Assembly: GCA_024643655.1 (NCBI GenBank)
Contig: JAHEMM010000001.1
Location: 62,001 to 126,000 of the forward strand
Direction: 5' to 3'
DNA length: 64,000 bases
Source: Chitinophagaceae bacterium
GTDB lineage: Bacteria; Bacteroidota; Bacteroidia; Chitinophagales; Chitinophagaceae
This document shows positions 26,883 through 35,531 of this stretch, one piece after another. A model generated the notes under the pieces. It was not told where the DNA came from. It saw only the letters and a program-made list of their open reading frames with translations, and made no database searches. Both the position numbers and the translations under genes were made by a program. The first letter of the stretch is position 1. Every line of letters begins with the position of its first letter.

Positions 26883-28487
26883 ATGAAAAGAAGAGATTTT
26901 TTACTAAACACTATACCTGCAGCTGCCATTTTACCAGAAGTAATTAATGGTTATTCTGTTAAGGCATTTAATATTAATTCGCCATTAGTACAGGCATTGA
27001 TGCGGGGTACTACATTAACCGATCATGTTTTGGTAATCATTCAACTTTCAGGAGGTAATGACGGATTGAATATGGTGATACCAATTGATGCGATGTATTC
27101 AAATTATTTTAATGCCCGGAGTAATGTAGCAATTCCACAAAACAAGGTTTTACCCATAGCCGGAGTAGCTACTACAGGTATTCATACAGTAATGACTGGT
27201 TTGCAATCTCTATTCACTGAAGGTAAAGCAAAAGTGATACAGGCTGTTGGTTATCCGCAACCAAATTTTTCTCATTTCAGAGCCACTGATATTTGGATGA
27301 GTGGCTCCAACAGTAATCAGGAAGTATATAGTGGTTGGGCTGGTCGTTATTTAAATTATGAATATCCGAATTTCCCTTCAGGTTATCCCACTACAGCAAT
27401 GCCTGATCCCTTAGCAATACAAATTGGTTCTTCAACTACCTTAACATCTCAAGGTCCCACTGCTAATATGGGAATGAGTATCACTAACCCTACTACATTT
27501 TACAATTTAATAAGTGGAACTACTGATCCCGCACCTTCAACCCCTGCTGGTAAAGAGTTAACTTATATAAGAACTGTAAATCAACAAACACAACAGTATT
27601 CCACTGTTATTAAAAATGCAGCAAATTTAATTACACAACAAGCACCTTATCCTACTAATAATTCCTTAGGAGATCAACTTAAAATAGTAGCCCGTTTAAT
27701 AAGTGGGGGATTAAAGACCAGAGTATATATGGTAAGCACTGGTGGTTTTGATACACACTCTGTACAGGTGAATTCAGGGGACACTACAACTGGAAATCAT
27801 GCTAATTTATTAAAAAGAGTTTCTGATGCTATCAAAGCGTTTCAGGATGACCTTAAATTTCAGGGGGTTGAAGACCGTGTAGTTGGAATGACATATAGCG
27901 AATTTGGAAGGCGGATAAAATCTAACTCAAGCACAGGTACAGATCATGGTGCAGCAGCACCTATGTTTTTATTTGGCAGTAAAATTGAATCGGGTATGCT
28001 GGGTGTAAACCCGACAATTCCTGCTAATGCATCCGTTAATGATAATATACCCATGCAATACGATTTTAGAAGTATTTATGCTACGTTACTAGAAAAATGG
28101 TTTTGTTTGGATAAAACAATTGTTGATTCTTTATTTCCGCCGAATGTAAATACACAATTGCAGAGTTTGCCATTGTTAAAAGCCGGTGCCTGCAGCGGTA
28201 TTACACCACCCCCTCCTACAGATACAAATTCATTAATAACAAATTATCCCAATCCATTTACTTCTGGTACAACGATTAAATTTAAAACACAAGGTGGAAG
28301 AACATTGATTCAGATAATTGATACCTTAGGAAGGGTAATTAAAGTACCTGTTGATACTGATTATGCCAGCTCAGGAACATATACAATTCCATTTGATGGA
28401 GAAGGATTACCTAGCGGAGTATATTATGCCCGTTTTCAGAATGGAGTTACTCAACAAGTAAGAGCAATGTTGAAAGTGAGAGAATAG
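26883..28487 (+). CDS. DUF1501 protein with Tat-like signal and T9SS sorting domain
   Basis: DUF1501 is related to sulfatase/alkaline-phosphatase-like folds. The chosen ATG at 26883 gives MKRRDFLLNTIPAAAILPEV, a twin-arginine-type signal. The body has VLVIIQLSGGNDGLNMVIP, NFSHFRATDIWMSG, GFDTHSVQVN and GRRIKSNSSTGTDHGAAAP. A C-terminal domain from about residue 450 (ITNYPNPFTSGTTIKF to YYARFQNGVTQQVRAM) is a T9SS type A sorting domain, so the protein reaches the surface or medium. A TTG at 26874 would add three residues. DUF1800 precedes it. The substrate is unknown. Confidence 0.92.
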   Translation: MKRRDFLLNTIPAAAILPEVINGYSVKAFNINSPLVQALMRGTTLTDHVLVIIQLSGGNDGLNMVIPIDAMYSNYFNARSNVAIPQNKVLPIAGVATTGIHTVMTGLQSLFTEGKAKVIQAVGYPQPNFSHFRATDIWMSGSNSNQEVYSGWAGRYLNYEYPNFPSGYPTTAMPDPLAIQIGSSTTLTSQGPTANMGMSITNPTTFYNLISGTTDPAPSTPAGKELTYIRTVNQQTQQYSTVIKNAANLITQQAPYPTNNSLGDQLKIVARLISGGLKTRVYMVSTGGFDTHSVQVNSGDTTTGNHANLLKRVSDAIKAFQDDLKFQGVEDRVVGMTYSEFGRRIKSNSSTGTDHGAAAPMFLFGSKIESGMLGVNPTIPANASVNDNIPMQYDFRSIYATLLEKWFCLDKTIVDSLFPPNVNTQLQSLPLLKAGACSGITPPPPTDTNSLITNYPNPFTSGTTIKFKTQGGRTLIQIIDTLGRVIKVPVDTDYASSGTYTIPFDGEGLPSGVYYARFQNGVTQQVRAMLKVRE

Positions 28488-28556
28488 AAGAAAAAGTTTA
28501 ATATATAAGGCAGTTTAACTATCGTGGAAGGACGTCTTTATATTAATAGTTTTGTT

Positions 28557-29153
28557 TTAATCAGATATTCGATGTCCCGCATTGATCCAATCAATAATTT
28601 TTTGTTTATCTGGTGGAAATAAAATTGCATTTGGTGCTGCCGGCATTTGCGAAGGAATATTATCTACTGCCCGGGCTTTTATTCTATCCCAACTATTTAT
28701 AACATTAACATCCAAATCAAAATTTTTGCCTCCTTCCATTCCTCCATTATAATGGCAAGGACCACAATAACCAACAATTAACTGTTTTACCAATGCGTAT
28801 TTTGGACCATAATTAAGAATAGTAATTTGGGCAGTATCGGTACAGCCTTTTTGGTTTTTTACAATGAGTTGATAGTTACCAGGAGCAAGGTTGCTAAAAT
28901 TTCTTGACGACTGATATGTCCCATTATTTAATTTATATGAAATGGTATCTCCAATTGGGTAATTGATGGCAATACTGCCATTATTAGAATTGCCTATTGA
29001 TTCGGTTTTAAAATATTCTATAGTATAACTCACTCCTAAACATGGATCGGGAGCAGGAGTATCTTTTTTTGAACAAGAATTGAAAAGTAAAACGAACAAA
29101 ATGACAATTCCGATAAGAAAATCTTTTGTTGAATTGCGATAAAATATTTGCAT
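28557..29153 (-). CDS. Lipoprotein combining an SprB-like domain with a cytochrome c-type heme motif
   Basis: The 198-aa protein has a hydrophobic start and lipobox FNSC, so Cys27 would be lipidated. Residues ~38-112 resemble one SprB-type repeat: NNGSIAINYPIGDTISYKLNNGTYQ, then NLAPGNYQLIVKNQKGCTDTAQITI. The C-terminal part has CGPCH at 130-134, a CxxCH heme-c attachment motif, and M170 in SQMPAAP as a candidate axial ligand, followed by IIDWINAGHRISD as in small Planctomycete-type cytochrome domains. It probably carries one heme on the outer leaflet or surface. It converges with the DUF1501 gene. Confidence 0.82.
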   Translation of the reverse strand: MQIFYRNSTKDFLIGIVILFVLLFNSCSKKDTPAPDPCLGVSYTIEYFKTESIGNSNNGSIAINYPIGDTISYKLNNGTYQSSRNFSNLAPGNYQLIVKNQKGCTDTAQITILNYGPKYALVKQLIVGYCGPCHYNGGMEGGKNFDLDVNVINSWDRIKARAVDNIPSQMPAAPNAILFPPDKQKIIDWINAGHRISD

Positions 29154-29295
29154 AAGCTAATTTAGTAAGATTTGTCGATTAGTTATAGACTAATCATACG
29201 CTATAAAGATTAATAACTAAAGACGAATTATTTAAGGAAAACTACTTTTCATATAATTTGTAAAATGAATCATTGTTGCATTTATTAAAAAGGAC

Positions 29296-29303
29296 TATTT
29301 TTG
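29296..29303 (+). promoter_or_regulatory. Candidate promoter (-7 element) before the small Cys-rich gene
   Basis: TATTTTTG is an exact TAnnTTTG match, with TTG at 29276-29278, 17 bases upstream. Transcription would start at about 29308-29311, at or just after the GTG start of the next gene, implying a leaderless message or a later start. Confidence 0.4.
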
Positions 29304-29307
29304 TGTC

Positions 29308-29631
29308 GTGAATGTAAATGCACCTTTCAATTTCAAAATAATAGCAGCAAAAATATTGTTGTCCTTTTTGATTTTCATACATGTCGAAAAGGCAATTCAT
29401 AACCATGCGAATAGCAGCACTACATCATTTGAAAATGGATATGCTAATTCTTCAAGAGTAAATGCCTGTTCTATTTGTGAATATGTGTTTGCAAAAGATG
29501 CTGGCTTGCCAGAAGCAGTATTACTAAGTATCCCCATAAACGATTTTTTCGATTGGAATAAAACCGTTTTAGCGATCTATTTCGATGATTCAAATAAATC
29601 AATTACAGGACGTGGACCTCCCATCAGTTAA
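29308..29631 (+). CDS. Small exported Cys/His-containing protein upstream of a TonB-dependent receptor
   Basis: The 107-aa reading frame has no ATG near its start; GTG at 29308 is the first plausible codon after an in-frame stop at 29266. Residues 8-25 are hydrophobic (FKIIAAKILLSFLIFIHV), a signal peptide or anchor. Then come AIHNHANSS, NACSICEYVFAKDAG and the C-terminal TGRGPPIS. The His pair, CxxC and RGPP tail resemble small proteins (DUF2946-like) that sit before TonB-dependent receptors and are suspected of metal binding, particularly copper. The receptor gene starts 84 bases later. The family link is by general resemblance only. Confidence 0.6.
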   Translation: MNVNAPFNFKIIAAKILLSFLIFIHVEKAIHNHANSSTTSFENGYANSSRVNACSICEYVFAKDAGLPEAVLLSIPINDFFDWNKTVLAIYFDDSNKSITGRGPPIS

Positions 29632-29714
29632 ATTTTACTAATAATTTTTTACAGATTTTTCCTGATTTTGAAGTTGGATGTTCACAAAGGTGACATCAAA
29701 TAATAAATAATTTC

Positions 29715-32144
29715 ATGAAACGATTATACATTGTTTTAATTGCACATATTTTTTATTTCAATTCTTTTGCTCAAACAAATTTTTGGAATGAAGTAGAAAA
29801 AAATAAAGAAAAGGTATTTACAAATGTTAGCCTGAGTGGAAAAGTAATTGATGAAAATACTGGCAATATTTTACCAGGGGCCTCTATTTATTTTGCCGAC
29901 GATAGAATTGGAACTATTGCAGACGCAAATGGAAAATATGCTCTTAACAATATTCCAGCTGGACATCATGTAATAGAAATTTCTCATGCTGGTTATAGTA
30001 CATTAGTAGTACATATTGAGCTTGCTACAAATGTTGAAAAGGATTTTGCTTTGTCACCTGTAGTTGTAGAAAATATGGGAGTAATAGTTACCGGTGTTGC
30101 AAGTGCAACCAGTATACGAAAATCTCCAGTTGCAGTAGCTTCTATTCGGAAAACTGCATTATTACAATTGCCCTCTACAAATATTATTGATGCACTATCT
30201 CATATTCCTGGGATTTCACAAGTATCAACAGGGCCGGCTATTTCAAAACCATATATCCGCGGCTTGGGAAGTAACAGGGTGGTAATCATCAATGAAGGTG
30301 TTCGGCAAGAAGGACAGCAATGGGGTGATGAGCATGGTGTAGAGATAGATGAAATGAGCATAGCAAGAGCAGAAGTGGTAAAAGGACCAGCTTCTTTAAT
30401 GTATGGCAGTGATGCATTGGCTGGTGTAATCAATTTTATAACAAACACACCAGTAGCGGAAGGCACATTGAAAGGGAATATCATTTCTAATTATCAAACT
30501 AATAATGGGTTGTTTGCTATTAACGGCAATCTTGCAGGAAATAAAAATGGTTTGAACTGGAATCTCTATAGTACTTATAAAACTGCAGGAAATTATAAAA
30601 ATAAATATGATGGTAAAGTGTTGAATTCAGGATTTAATGAAAAAAATGTAGGCGGTTATATTGGCTTCAACAAAAGCTGGGGTTACAGCCATCTTATTAT
30701 CAGTCGTTTTGATCAGGAACTTGGACTTATTGAAGGAGAAAGAGACGATGCAACTGGAAAGTTTCTGTTATTTGGTGGCACCTCATTGGAAAGAATAGCT
30801 ACCAATGGTGATCTTAACTCAAGAAATTTGTTTGTTCCAAAGCAGCGGGTGCAGCACAATAAAATTGTGAGCGATAATAATTTTGCGATTAATAAAAGCA
30901 GGTTGAAAGTTAATCTGGCGTGGCAGAATAATCAACGGCAGGAGTTTGGAAAAGCGGAAGACCCAAAAGAAAAAGAATTGTTTTTTGACCTGAACACATT
31001 CAATTATAATTTACAATGGCAACTACCGGAACTTAAGGAGTGGCATACCACATTTGGTATTAATGGCATGCGCCAGTCTAATCGGAATAGAGGAGAAGAA
31101 GCCCTGATCCCGGAGTATAATCTTTTCGATATTGGTGGATTTGTATTTGCTCAGCGTTCATTTGAGAAAGCAACTTTTAGTGGTGGGCTCCGATACGATA
31201 CCAGAACAATTAATTCCATGGAGTTAATAGAAAGTGGAGATGTTAAGTTTGAGAAATTTTCCCGTTCATTCTCTAACTTTTCAGGAAGTGCTGGTGTAAG
31301 TATTGAAGCCTCTGATGCTATTACACTTAAAGCAAATATTGCTAGGGGTTTCAGGTCGCCGACTCTGGCAGAGCTGGCGAGTAATGGTGCTCATGAAGGC
31401 ACTAATAGATATGAGTATGGCGAACAAGATTTAGTATCAGAAAAAAGCTTGCAACTGGATGCAGGACTGAATTTTAATTATGAACATTTTAGTATCGATA
31501 TAAGTGCTTTTCATAACAGCATCAGTGATTTTATTTTCTATAATAAATTGGAAGCAATTGGCGGCGGAGATTCATTGGTGTTTGATGAGGGTGAATTTAT
31601 TCAGGCATTCAGGTTTGCGCAACGGAATGCGAAGCTTACAGGTTTTGAAGCATCAATTGACGTTCATCCGCATCCCTTGGATTGGTTACATTTTGAGAAT
31701 AGTTTTTCATTTGTTCGTGGCCGTTTTGCAAATGCAGTTGATGGCAGCAGTAATATTCCTTTGATTCCGGCAGCAAGGTTTACCAGTGAATTAAAAGCAG
31801 ATTTTAAAAAGTTGAATAAGTCAATTCATAATTTTTATGCAAGGCTTGAACTGGATAATACTTTTTTGCAGAATAATCCATTTACAGGGTTTGATACAGA
31901 AACAGCTACGAATGGCTATGCTTTGCTGAATGCAGGATTTGGCGGAGATTTTGTGCAAAAAAAGAAAATATTGTTCAGTGTACATGTTGGCATAACTAAT
32001 ATTACTGATGTAGCCTTTCAAAGTCATCAAAGCAGGTTAAAATACACGGCAGAAAATATGACAACAGGACGAATAGGGGTATTTAATATGGGAAGAAATT
32101 TCTCTTTTAAAATAAATGTGCCATTGGAGTTTTCGAGGAACTAA
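29715..32144 (+). CDS. TonB-dependent outer-membrane receptor
   Basis: Active importer in the outer membrane, driven by TonB/ExbBD. The 809-aa protein has a signal peptide (to FNSFAQ), a carboxypeptidase-regulatory-like domain (about 38-115, SGKVIDENTGNILPGASIYF), and a plug domain (about 125-240, SIRKTALLQLPSTNIIDALSHIPGISQVSTGP, YIRGLGSNRVVIINEGVRQEGQQWGDEHG, VEVVKGPASLMYGSDALAGVINF-like). The rest is the barrel, with ARGFRSPTLAELASNGAHEGTNRYEYGEQDL. The plug wording (RQEGQQWGDEHG and the Ser/Ala-rich neighbour) and the preceding small Cys/His protein suggest a metal ligand such as copper or zinc, but this is inference. It is not a SusC type: no SusD gene is nearby. Confidence 0.92.
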   Translation: MKRLYIVLIAHIFYFNSFAQTNFWNEVEKNKEKVFTNVSLSGKVIDENTGNILPGASIYFADDRIGTIADANGKYALNNIPAGHHVIEISHAGYSTLVVHIELATNVEKDFALSPVVVENMGVIVTGVASATSIRKSPVAVASIRKTALLQLPSTNIIDALSHIPGISQVSTGPAISKPYIRGLGSNRVVIINEGVRQEGQQWGDEHGVEIDEMSIARAEVVKGPASLMYGSDALAGVINFITNTPVAEGTLKGNIISNYQTNNGLFAINGNLAGNKNGLNWNLYSTYKTAGNYKNKYDGKVLNSGFNEKNVGGYIGFNKSWGYSHLIISRFDQELGLIEGERDDATGKFLLFGGTSLERIATNGDLNSRNLFVPKQRVQHNKIVSDNNFAINKSRLKVNLAWQNNQRQEFGKAEDPKEKELFFDLNTFNYNLQWQLPELKEWHTTFGINGMRQSNRNRGEEALIPEYNLFDIGGFVFAQRSFEKATFSGGLRYDTRTINSMELIESGDVKFEKFSRSFSNFSGSAGVSIEASDAITLKANIARGFRSPTLAELASNGAHEGTNRYEYGEQDLVSEKSLQLDAGLNFNYEHFSIDISAFHNSISDFIFYNKLEAIGGGDSLVFDEGEFIQAFRFAQRNAKLTGFEASIDVHPHPLDWLHFENSFSFVRGRFANAVDGSSNIPLIPAARFTSELKADFKKLNKSIHNFYARLELDNTFLQNNPFTGFDTETATNGYALLNAGFGGDFVQKKKILFSVHVGITNITDVAFQSHQSRLKYTAENMTTGRIGVFNMGRNFSFKINVPLEFSRN

Positions 32145-32211
32145 GTTTAGCAATGTATATTTACATCCTTCATTACTTTGCTGCAGCTTTATTCAACTAA
32201 ACAATACCAAC

Positions 32212-32658
32212 ATGGAAATAAATTTTAATACGCCAGCCTTACTTTTTCCTGCAATAAGCTTGTTATTACTTGCTTATACAAACAGGTATCTGGCTTTGGC
32301 CGGACTTATAAGGAAATTACATGATGAATATATAAGAGGGGAGAAGAATAACTTATTGCTAAAACAAATTAAAATTTTACGATTAAGAATTAATATGGTA
32401 CGTCAAATGCAGGCACTGGGTGTATTTAGTTTTTTGTGTTGTGTAGTAACTATGTATGGCGTTTATAAGCAGTGGACTTATTTTAATAGTTATGTTTTTG
32501 CATTGAGTTTATTAAGTTTACTTGCATCATTAATAATTTCCTTATTGGAAATTTCTCAAAGTACCAAAGCGTTGGAATGGGAATTGAGTGATATGGAAGA
32601 TTTGGATAATGAAAATTTTATTACAACCATGTTTACAAAAGAGAAGAAGGAAGAATAA
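32212..32658 (+). CDS. DUF2721 membrane protein
   Basis: The 148-aa protein, from the ATG at 32212 (MEINFNTPALLFPAISLLLLAY), has three hydrophobic stretches and the family feature TNRYLALAGLIRKLHDEY, followed by a cytoplasmic loop QIKILRLRINMVRQMQALGVFSFLCC. This is the usual DUF2721 layout. The longer frame from 32116 overlaps the TonB receptor and adds no conserved sequence. The function of the family is unknown. It follows the receptor by 67 bases and ends two bases before the convergent rhodanese gene. Confidence 0.85.
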   Translation: MEINFNTPALLFPAISLLLLAYTNRYLALAGLIRKLHDEYIRGEKNNLLLKQIKILRLRINMVRQMQALGVFSFLCCVVTMYGVYKQWTYFNSYVFALSLLSLLASLIISLLEISQSTKALEWELSDMEDLDNENFITTMFTKEKKEE

Positions 32659-32660
32659 AA

Positions 32661-32975
32661 TTATAATTCTTTAACAACCTTCAGTACTTTTAGCCAGCTG
32701 CCACCGTTATGTACATCTTTTATACCATTGGCCTTTAATACTCTTGCAGCTTGGCCGCTTCTGTTACCGGATGCACAACATAATACTACTGACCGTTCCA
32801 TGCCTTTTATTCTCTCAATATTCTGAGGAATTAGATTGAGAGGAATATTTATTGATTCAGGCACTCTGCCCTGGTCATATTCATTTACAGTTCTAACATC
32901 AATAATAATAGCACCTTTTTGTAATGCATCTTTGACTGAGCTTTTCCCAATTCCTAAAAATGATAATAGTCCCAT
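32661..32975 (-). CDS. Single-domain rhodanese-like sulfurtransferase
   Basis: The 104-aa protein is one rhodanese domain. Motifs are AIIIDVRTVNEYDQGRVPESINIPL and the active-site loop at 67-72 (CASGNR) with C67 as the sulfur-carrying residue. The loop length of six fits sulfur transfer rather than phosphatase activity. There is no signal peptide. It begins two bases after the ABC exporter stop, so they probably share a transcript. The sulfur acceptor is unknown. Confidence 0.92.
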   Translation of the reverse strand: MGLLSFLGIGKSSVKDALQKGAIIIDVRTVNEYDQGRVPESINIPLNLIPQNIERIKGMERSVVLCCASGNRSGQAARVLKANGIKDVHNGGSWLKVLKVVKEL

Positions 32976-32977
32976 AA

Positions 32978-34753
32978 TTAAGCAACGTATATTTTAGATT
33001 TTCTTTCTCCTATCTGCTGGCGCCACATGGCATAGTATAATCCTTTTTCTTCTAATAGTTTTTCATGATTTCCAGTTTCTACTACATCTCCCTTTTCTAA
33101 TACATAAATTCTGTCCGCATGCATAATAGTTGAAAGCCGGTGGGCAATTAAGATAGTAATTTGTTTTCCATCACCTGATATTTCACGGATAGTATCAGTA
33201 ATTTCTTCTTCGGTTAATGAATCTAATGCAGAAGTGGCTTCATCAAACAGTAGTAATTTTGGCTTACGGAGTAATGCCCTGGCAATTGACAATCGTTGTT
33301 TTTCCCCACCTGATAATTTTAATCCTCCTTCACCTATCATTGTATCTAACCCTTTTTCAGCCCGGGACAGTAAGCCTGTACAAGATGCTTTATCCAATAC
33401 ATCTCTTACTTCATTATCATTGGCTTCTGGGTAAACAAAAATGAGATTTTCCCGGATGGTGCCAGAAAATAACTGAGTGTCCTGCGTTACAAATCCTATC
33501 TGATTTCTTAAATCATCAAAGTCAATATTATTTTCATCAATACTATTATATAATATTCTTCCTTGCTGTGGACGATATAATCCAACTAGCAATTTCATCA
33601 ATGTAGTTTTGCCTGAACCAGATGGGCCAACAAAAGCAATAGTTTCACCCGTATTTACTTTAAAGTTTATTTGATTGATCGCTTTTTGAGAAGCAGTTTT
33701 ATGTTTAAATGCAACATTTTCGAATTCGAGTGTTTCTATTTTTCCTAAATGTTTCGGATTGGCAGCTTTGGGTTCTGCTTCCTTTTTCATCAGATTATCA
33801 AAATTTTCCAATGAGGCCTGCGCTTCTCTATACGTAAGAATAATATTGCCAATTTCCTGTAAAGGGCCAAATACAAAGAAAGAGAATATCTGCATCGTTG
33901 CTAATTCCCAAGGCTGCATTTCTTTACGAAAGATCATCCACATTAAAAGAAAAAGAATTATTTGGCGTAGTGTATTTACAAATGTGCCTTGAATAAAACT
34001 GATACTTCTTAAACGACGTACTTTTTTTAATTCCAGTCCAAGGATTTTAAAAGTATTTTTATTTAATCGCCCAACTTCCTGTTTGGTGAGTCCAAGACTT
34101 TTTACCAATTCAATATTACGAAGTGATTCTGTTGTGGAGCCTGCTAGTGAAGTCGTTTCAGCAACTATAACTTTTTGTACTGTTTTGATTTTTTTACTTA
34201 AGAGATTGGAAATAATGGTAAGGAAAAAAATACCTCCGAAATAAATAAGTGGTAGTAAAGGATGTATCTGAAAAGCGAAAATGGCGACAAATAGAATTCC
34301 GATAATTACAGGAAATAATACATTGACAAATGAAGAAATAAATTTTTCAGTATCCATTCGTACTTTTTGAAGAATACCTAATGTTTCTCCACTGCGTTGA
34401 TCTTCAAATTCTTGATAGGGTAAACCCATGGCATGTTCCAAACCTTCTGTAAATACAGATGCGCCAAATTTTTGTGTCACAACATTTAAAAAATAGTCCT
34501 GAAAAGCTTTGGCAATTCTACTTACCATTGCCACTCCAATAGAAGCGCCAAGTAATGTCAATAATGGTCCGGCAAACCCCCACCAGAATGGTTGGAATTG
34601 AGCACTATCAGCTGCATATCTGTATCCAAGGTCAATTAGTTTACCAAAAATGATTGGATCAATAAGAGAAAAACTGATATTGATAGCAGATAAAAAAAGA
34701 ACTAAAGCAACCAGCCATTTATGAGGTTTGAGATATCGCAATAATATATTCAT
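32978..34753 (-). CDS. ABC transporter, fused permease and ATPase (exporter type)
   Basis: Half-transporter of 591 aa that would dimerise. The first ~320 residues are the six-helix membrane domain, starting MNILLRYLKPHKWLVALVL. The ATPase part has Walker A GPSGSGKTTL, Q-loop GFVTQDTQLFSGTIRENL, signature LSGGEKQRLSIARALLRKPKLLLFDEATSALD and H-loop IAHRLSTI. Best match by features is the multidrug/lipid exporter group (MsbA-like). The substrate is unknown. The rhodanese gene follows immediately. A 171-base spacer upstream holds its promoter, but no perfect -7 element is seen. Confidence 0.94.
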   Translation of the reverse strand: MNILLRYLKPHKWLVALVLFLSAINISFSLIDPIIFGKLIDLGYRYAADSAQFQPFWWGFAGPLLTLLGASIGVAMVSRIAKAFQDYFLNVVTQKFGASVFTEGLEHAMGLPYQEFEDQRSGETLGILQKVRMDTEKFISSFVNVLFPVIIGILFVAIFAFQIHPLLPLIYFGGIFFLTIISNLLSKKIKTVQKVIVAETTSLAGSTTESLRNIELVKSLGLTKQEVGRLNKNTFKILGLELKKVRRLRSISFIQGTFVNTLRQIILFLLMWMIFRKEMQPWELATMQIFSFFVFGPLQEIGNIILTYREAQASLENFDNLMKKEAEPKAANPKHLGKIETLEFENVAFKHKTASQKAINQINFKVNTGETIAFVGPSGSGKTTLMKLLVGLYRPQQGRILYNSIDENNIDFDDLRNQIGFVTQDTQLFSGTIRENLIFVYPEANDNEVRDVLDKASCTGLLSRAEKGLDTMIGEGGLKLSGGEKQRLSIARALLRKPKLLLFDEATSALDSLTEEEITDTIREISGDGKQITILIAHRLSTIMHADRIYVLEKGDVVETGNHEKLLEEKGLYYAMWRQQIGERKSKIYVA

Positions 34754-34924
34754 ATAAAACTTTAAAATAAGAATGTGAAATCAATTCAATCAGCCTTCAC
34801 CAGTGGTTTGGCGAAAGAATATGCAAACATTATACAATTTTCGGAAAAAATGACAACATAGCAGCATTTGTATAATAACAGGCTAATTATTTATCATTTC
34901 ATGTAAATAAAAGAGTGTAAGTGT

Positions 34925-35491
34925 CTATTTTGACGGAAACCCTGCAGTTTTACTTAAACGGATAGCCTGATTAATATGTCTTTGTTCATGCCCAATTATG
35001 ATAATAATAGCATTTCTGAGGCTATATGTTACCAATTTGGAAACTGGAGATGTTACTTGCGCCAGATCAATATCTGTATCTACACAGTTATTTATTATTG
35101 ATAATATTTTATCTAAATGATTTTCAAATCTTATTATTAAATCATCAGCATTAATTGTATTTGCCGGGAAAAATAAGTGAGGAGATTTAATTTTCTTCTT
35201 AACTTTTTCTTGTGTCTGTGTAATCAATATGGAGCCCCAAAATCCTTTTAAAGGGTTTAACTCCTCCCATTTATTATTTTTAAAATTTGTGGCTATTTTT
35301 TTTTCAATAATATTAATTCTTAAGCCATCAGCAATTAAAAGATGCTCTATGCATTCAGCAATGCTCCAGCCTGGAGTTGAAGGTGTCCAAACTAATTGCG
35401 AAGGATGAAGTCTAGAAAGTTGAATTCTCATTTTTTCTTTTACCTCATTTCCTTTCTGCAACATTTGTTCTATAAAAGCAGTATCCTTCAT
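34925..35491 (-). CDS. DinB-superfamily protein (cytoplasmic)
   Basis: DinB-like four-helix-bundle protein. The start at 35491 gives MKDTAFIEQMLQKGNEVKEKM, without a signal peptide. Metal-ligand-type histidines are in PGWSIAECIEHLLIADGLRINI and IIIIGHEQRHINQAIRLS, the HxxRH of the family. The longer frame to 35551 would overlap the ComM gene by 20 bases and adds hydrophobic residues with no conservation. The second DinB copy, at 11660, is exported, while this one is not. Its activity is unknown; thiol transfer or detoxification is typical of the superfamily. Confidence 0.85.
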   Translation of the reverse strand: MKDTAFIEQMLQKGNEVKEKMRIQLSRLHPSQLVWTPSTPGWSIAECIEHLLIADGLRINIIEKKIATNFKNNKWEELNPLKGFWGSILITQTQEKVKKKIKSPHLFFPANTINADDLIIRFENHLDKILSIINNCVDTDIDLAQVTSPVSKLVTYSLRNAIIIIIGHEQRHINQAIRLSKTAGFPSK

Positions 35492-35531
35492 CTTTGAAAA
35501 TAATAAACTAATTGATAAGAAAATATAATTA

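Noticed and set aside
28488-28556. Possible hairpin between the DUF1501 gene and the cytochrome-like lipoprotein gene
   Set aside because: The complementary segments (near AATATATAAGG and CTTTATATTAATA) pair poorly and are far apart, so no terminator is called.
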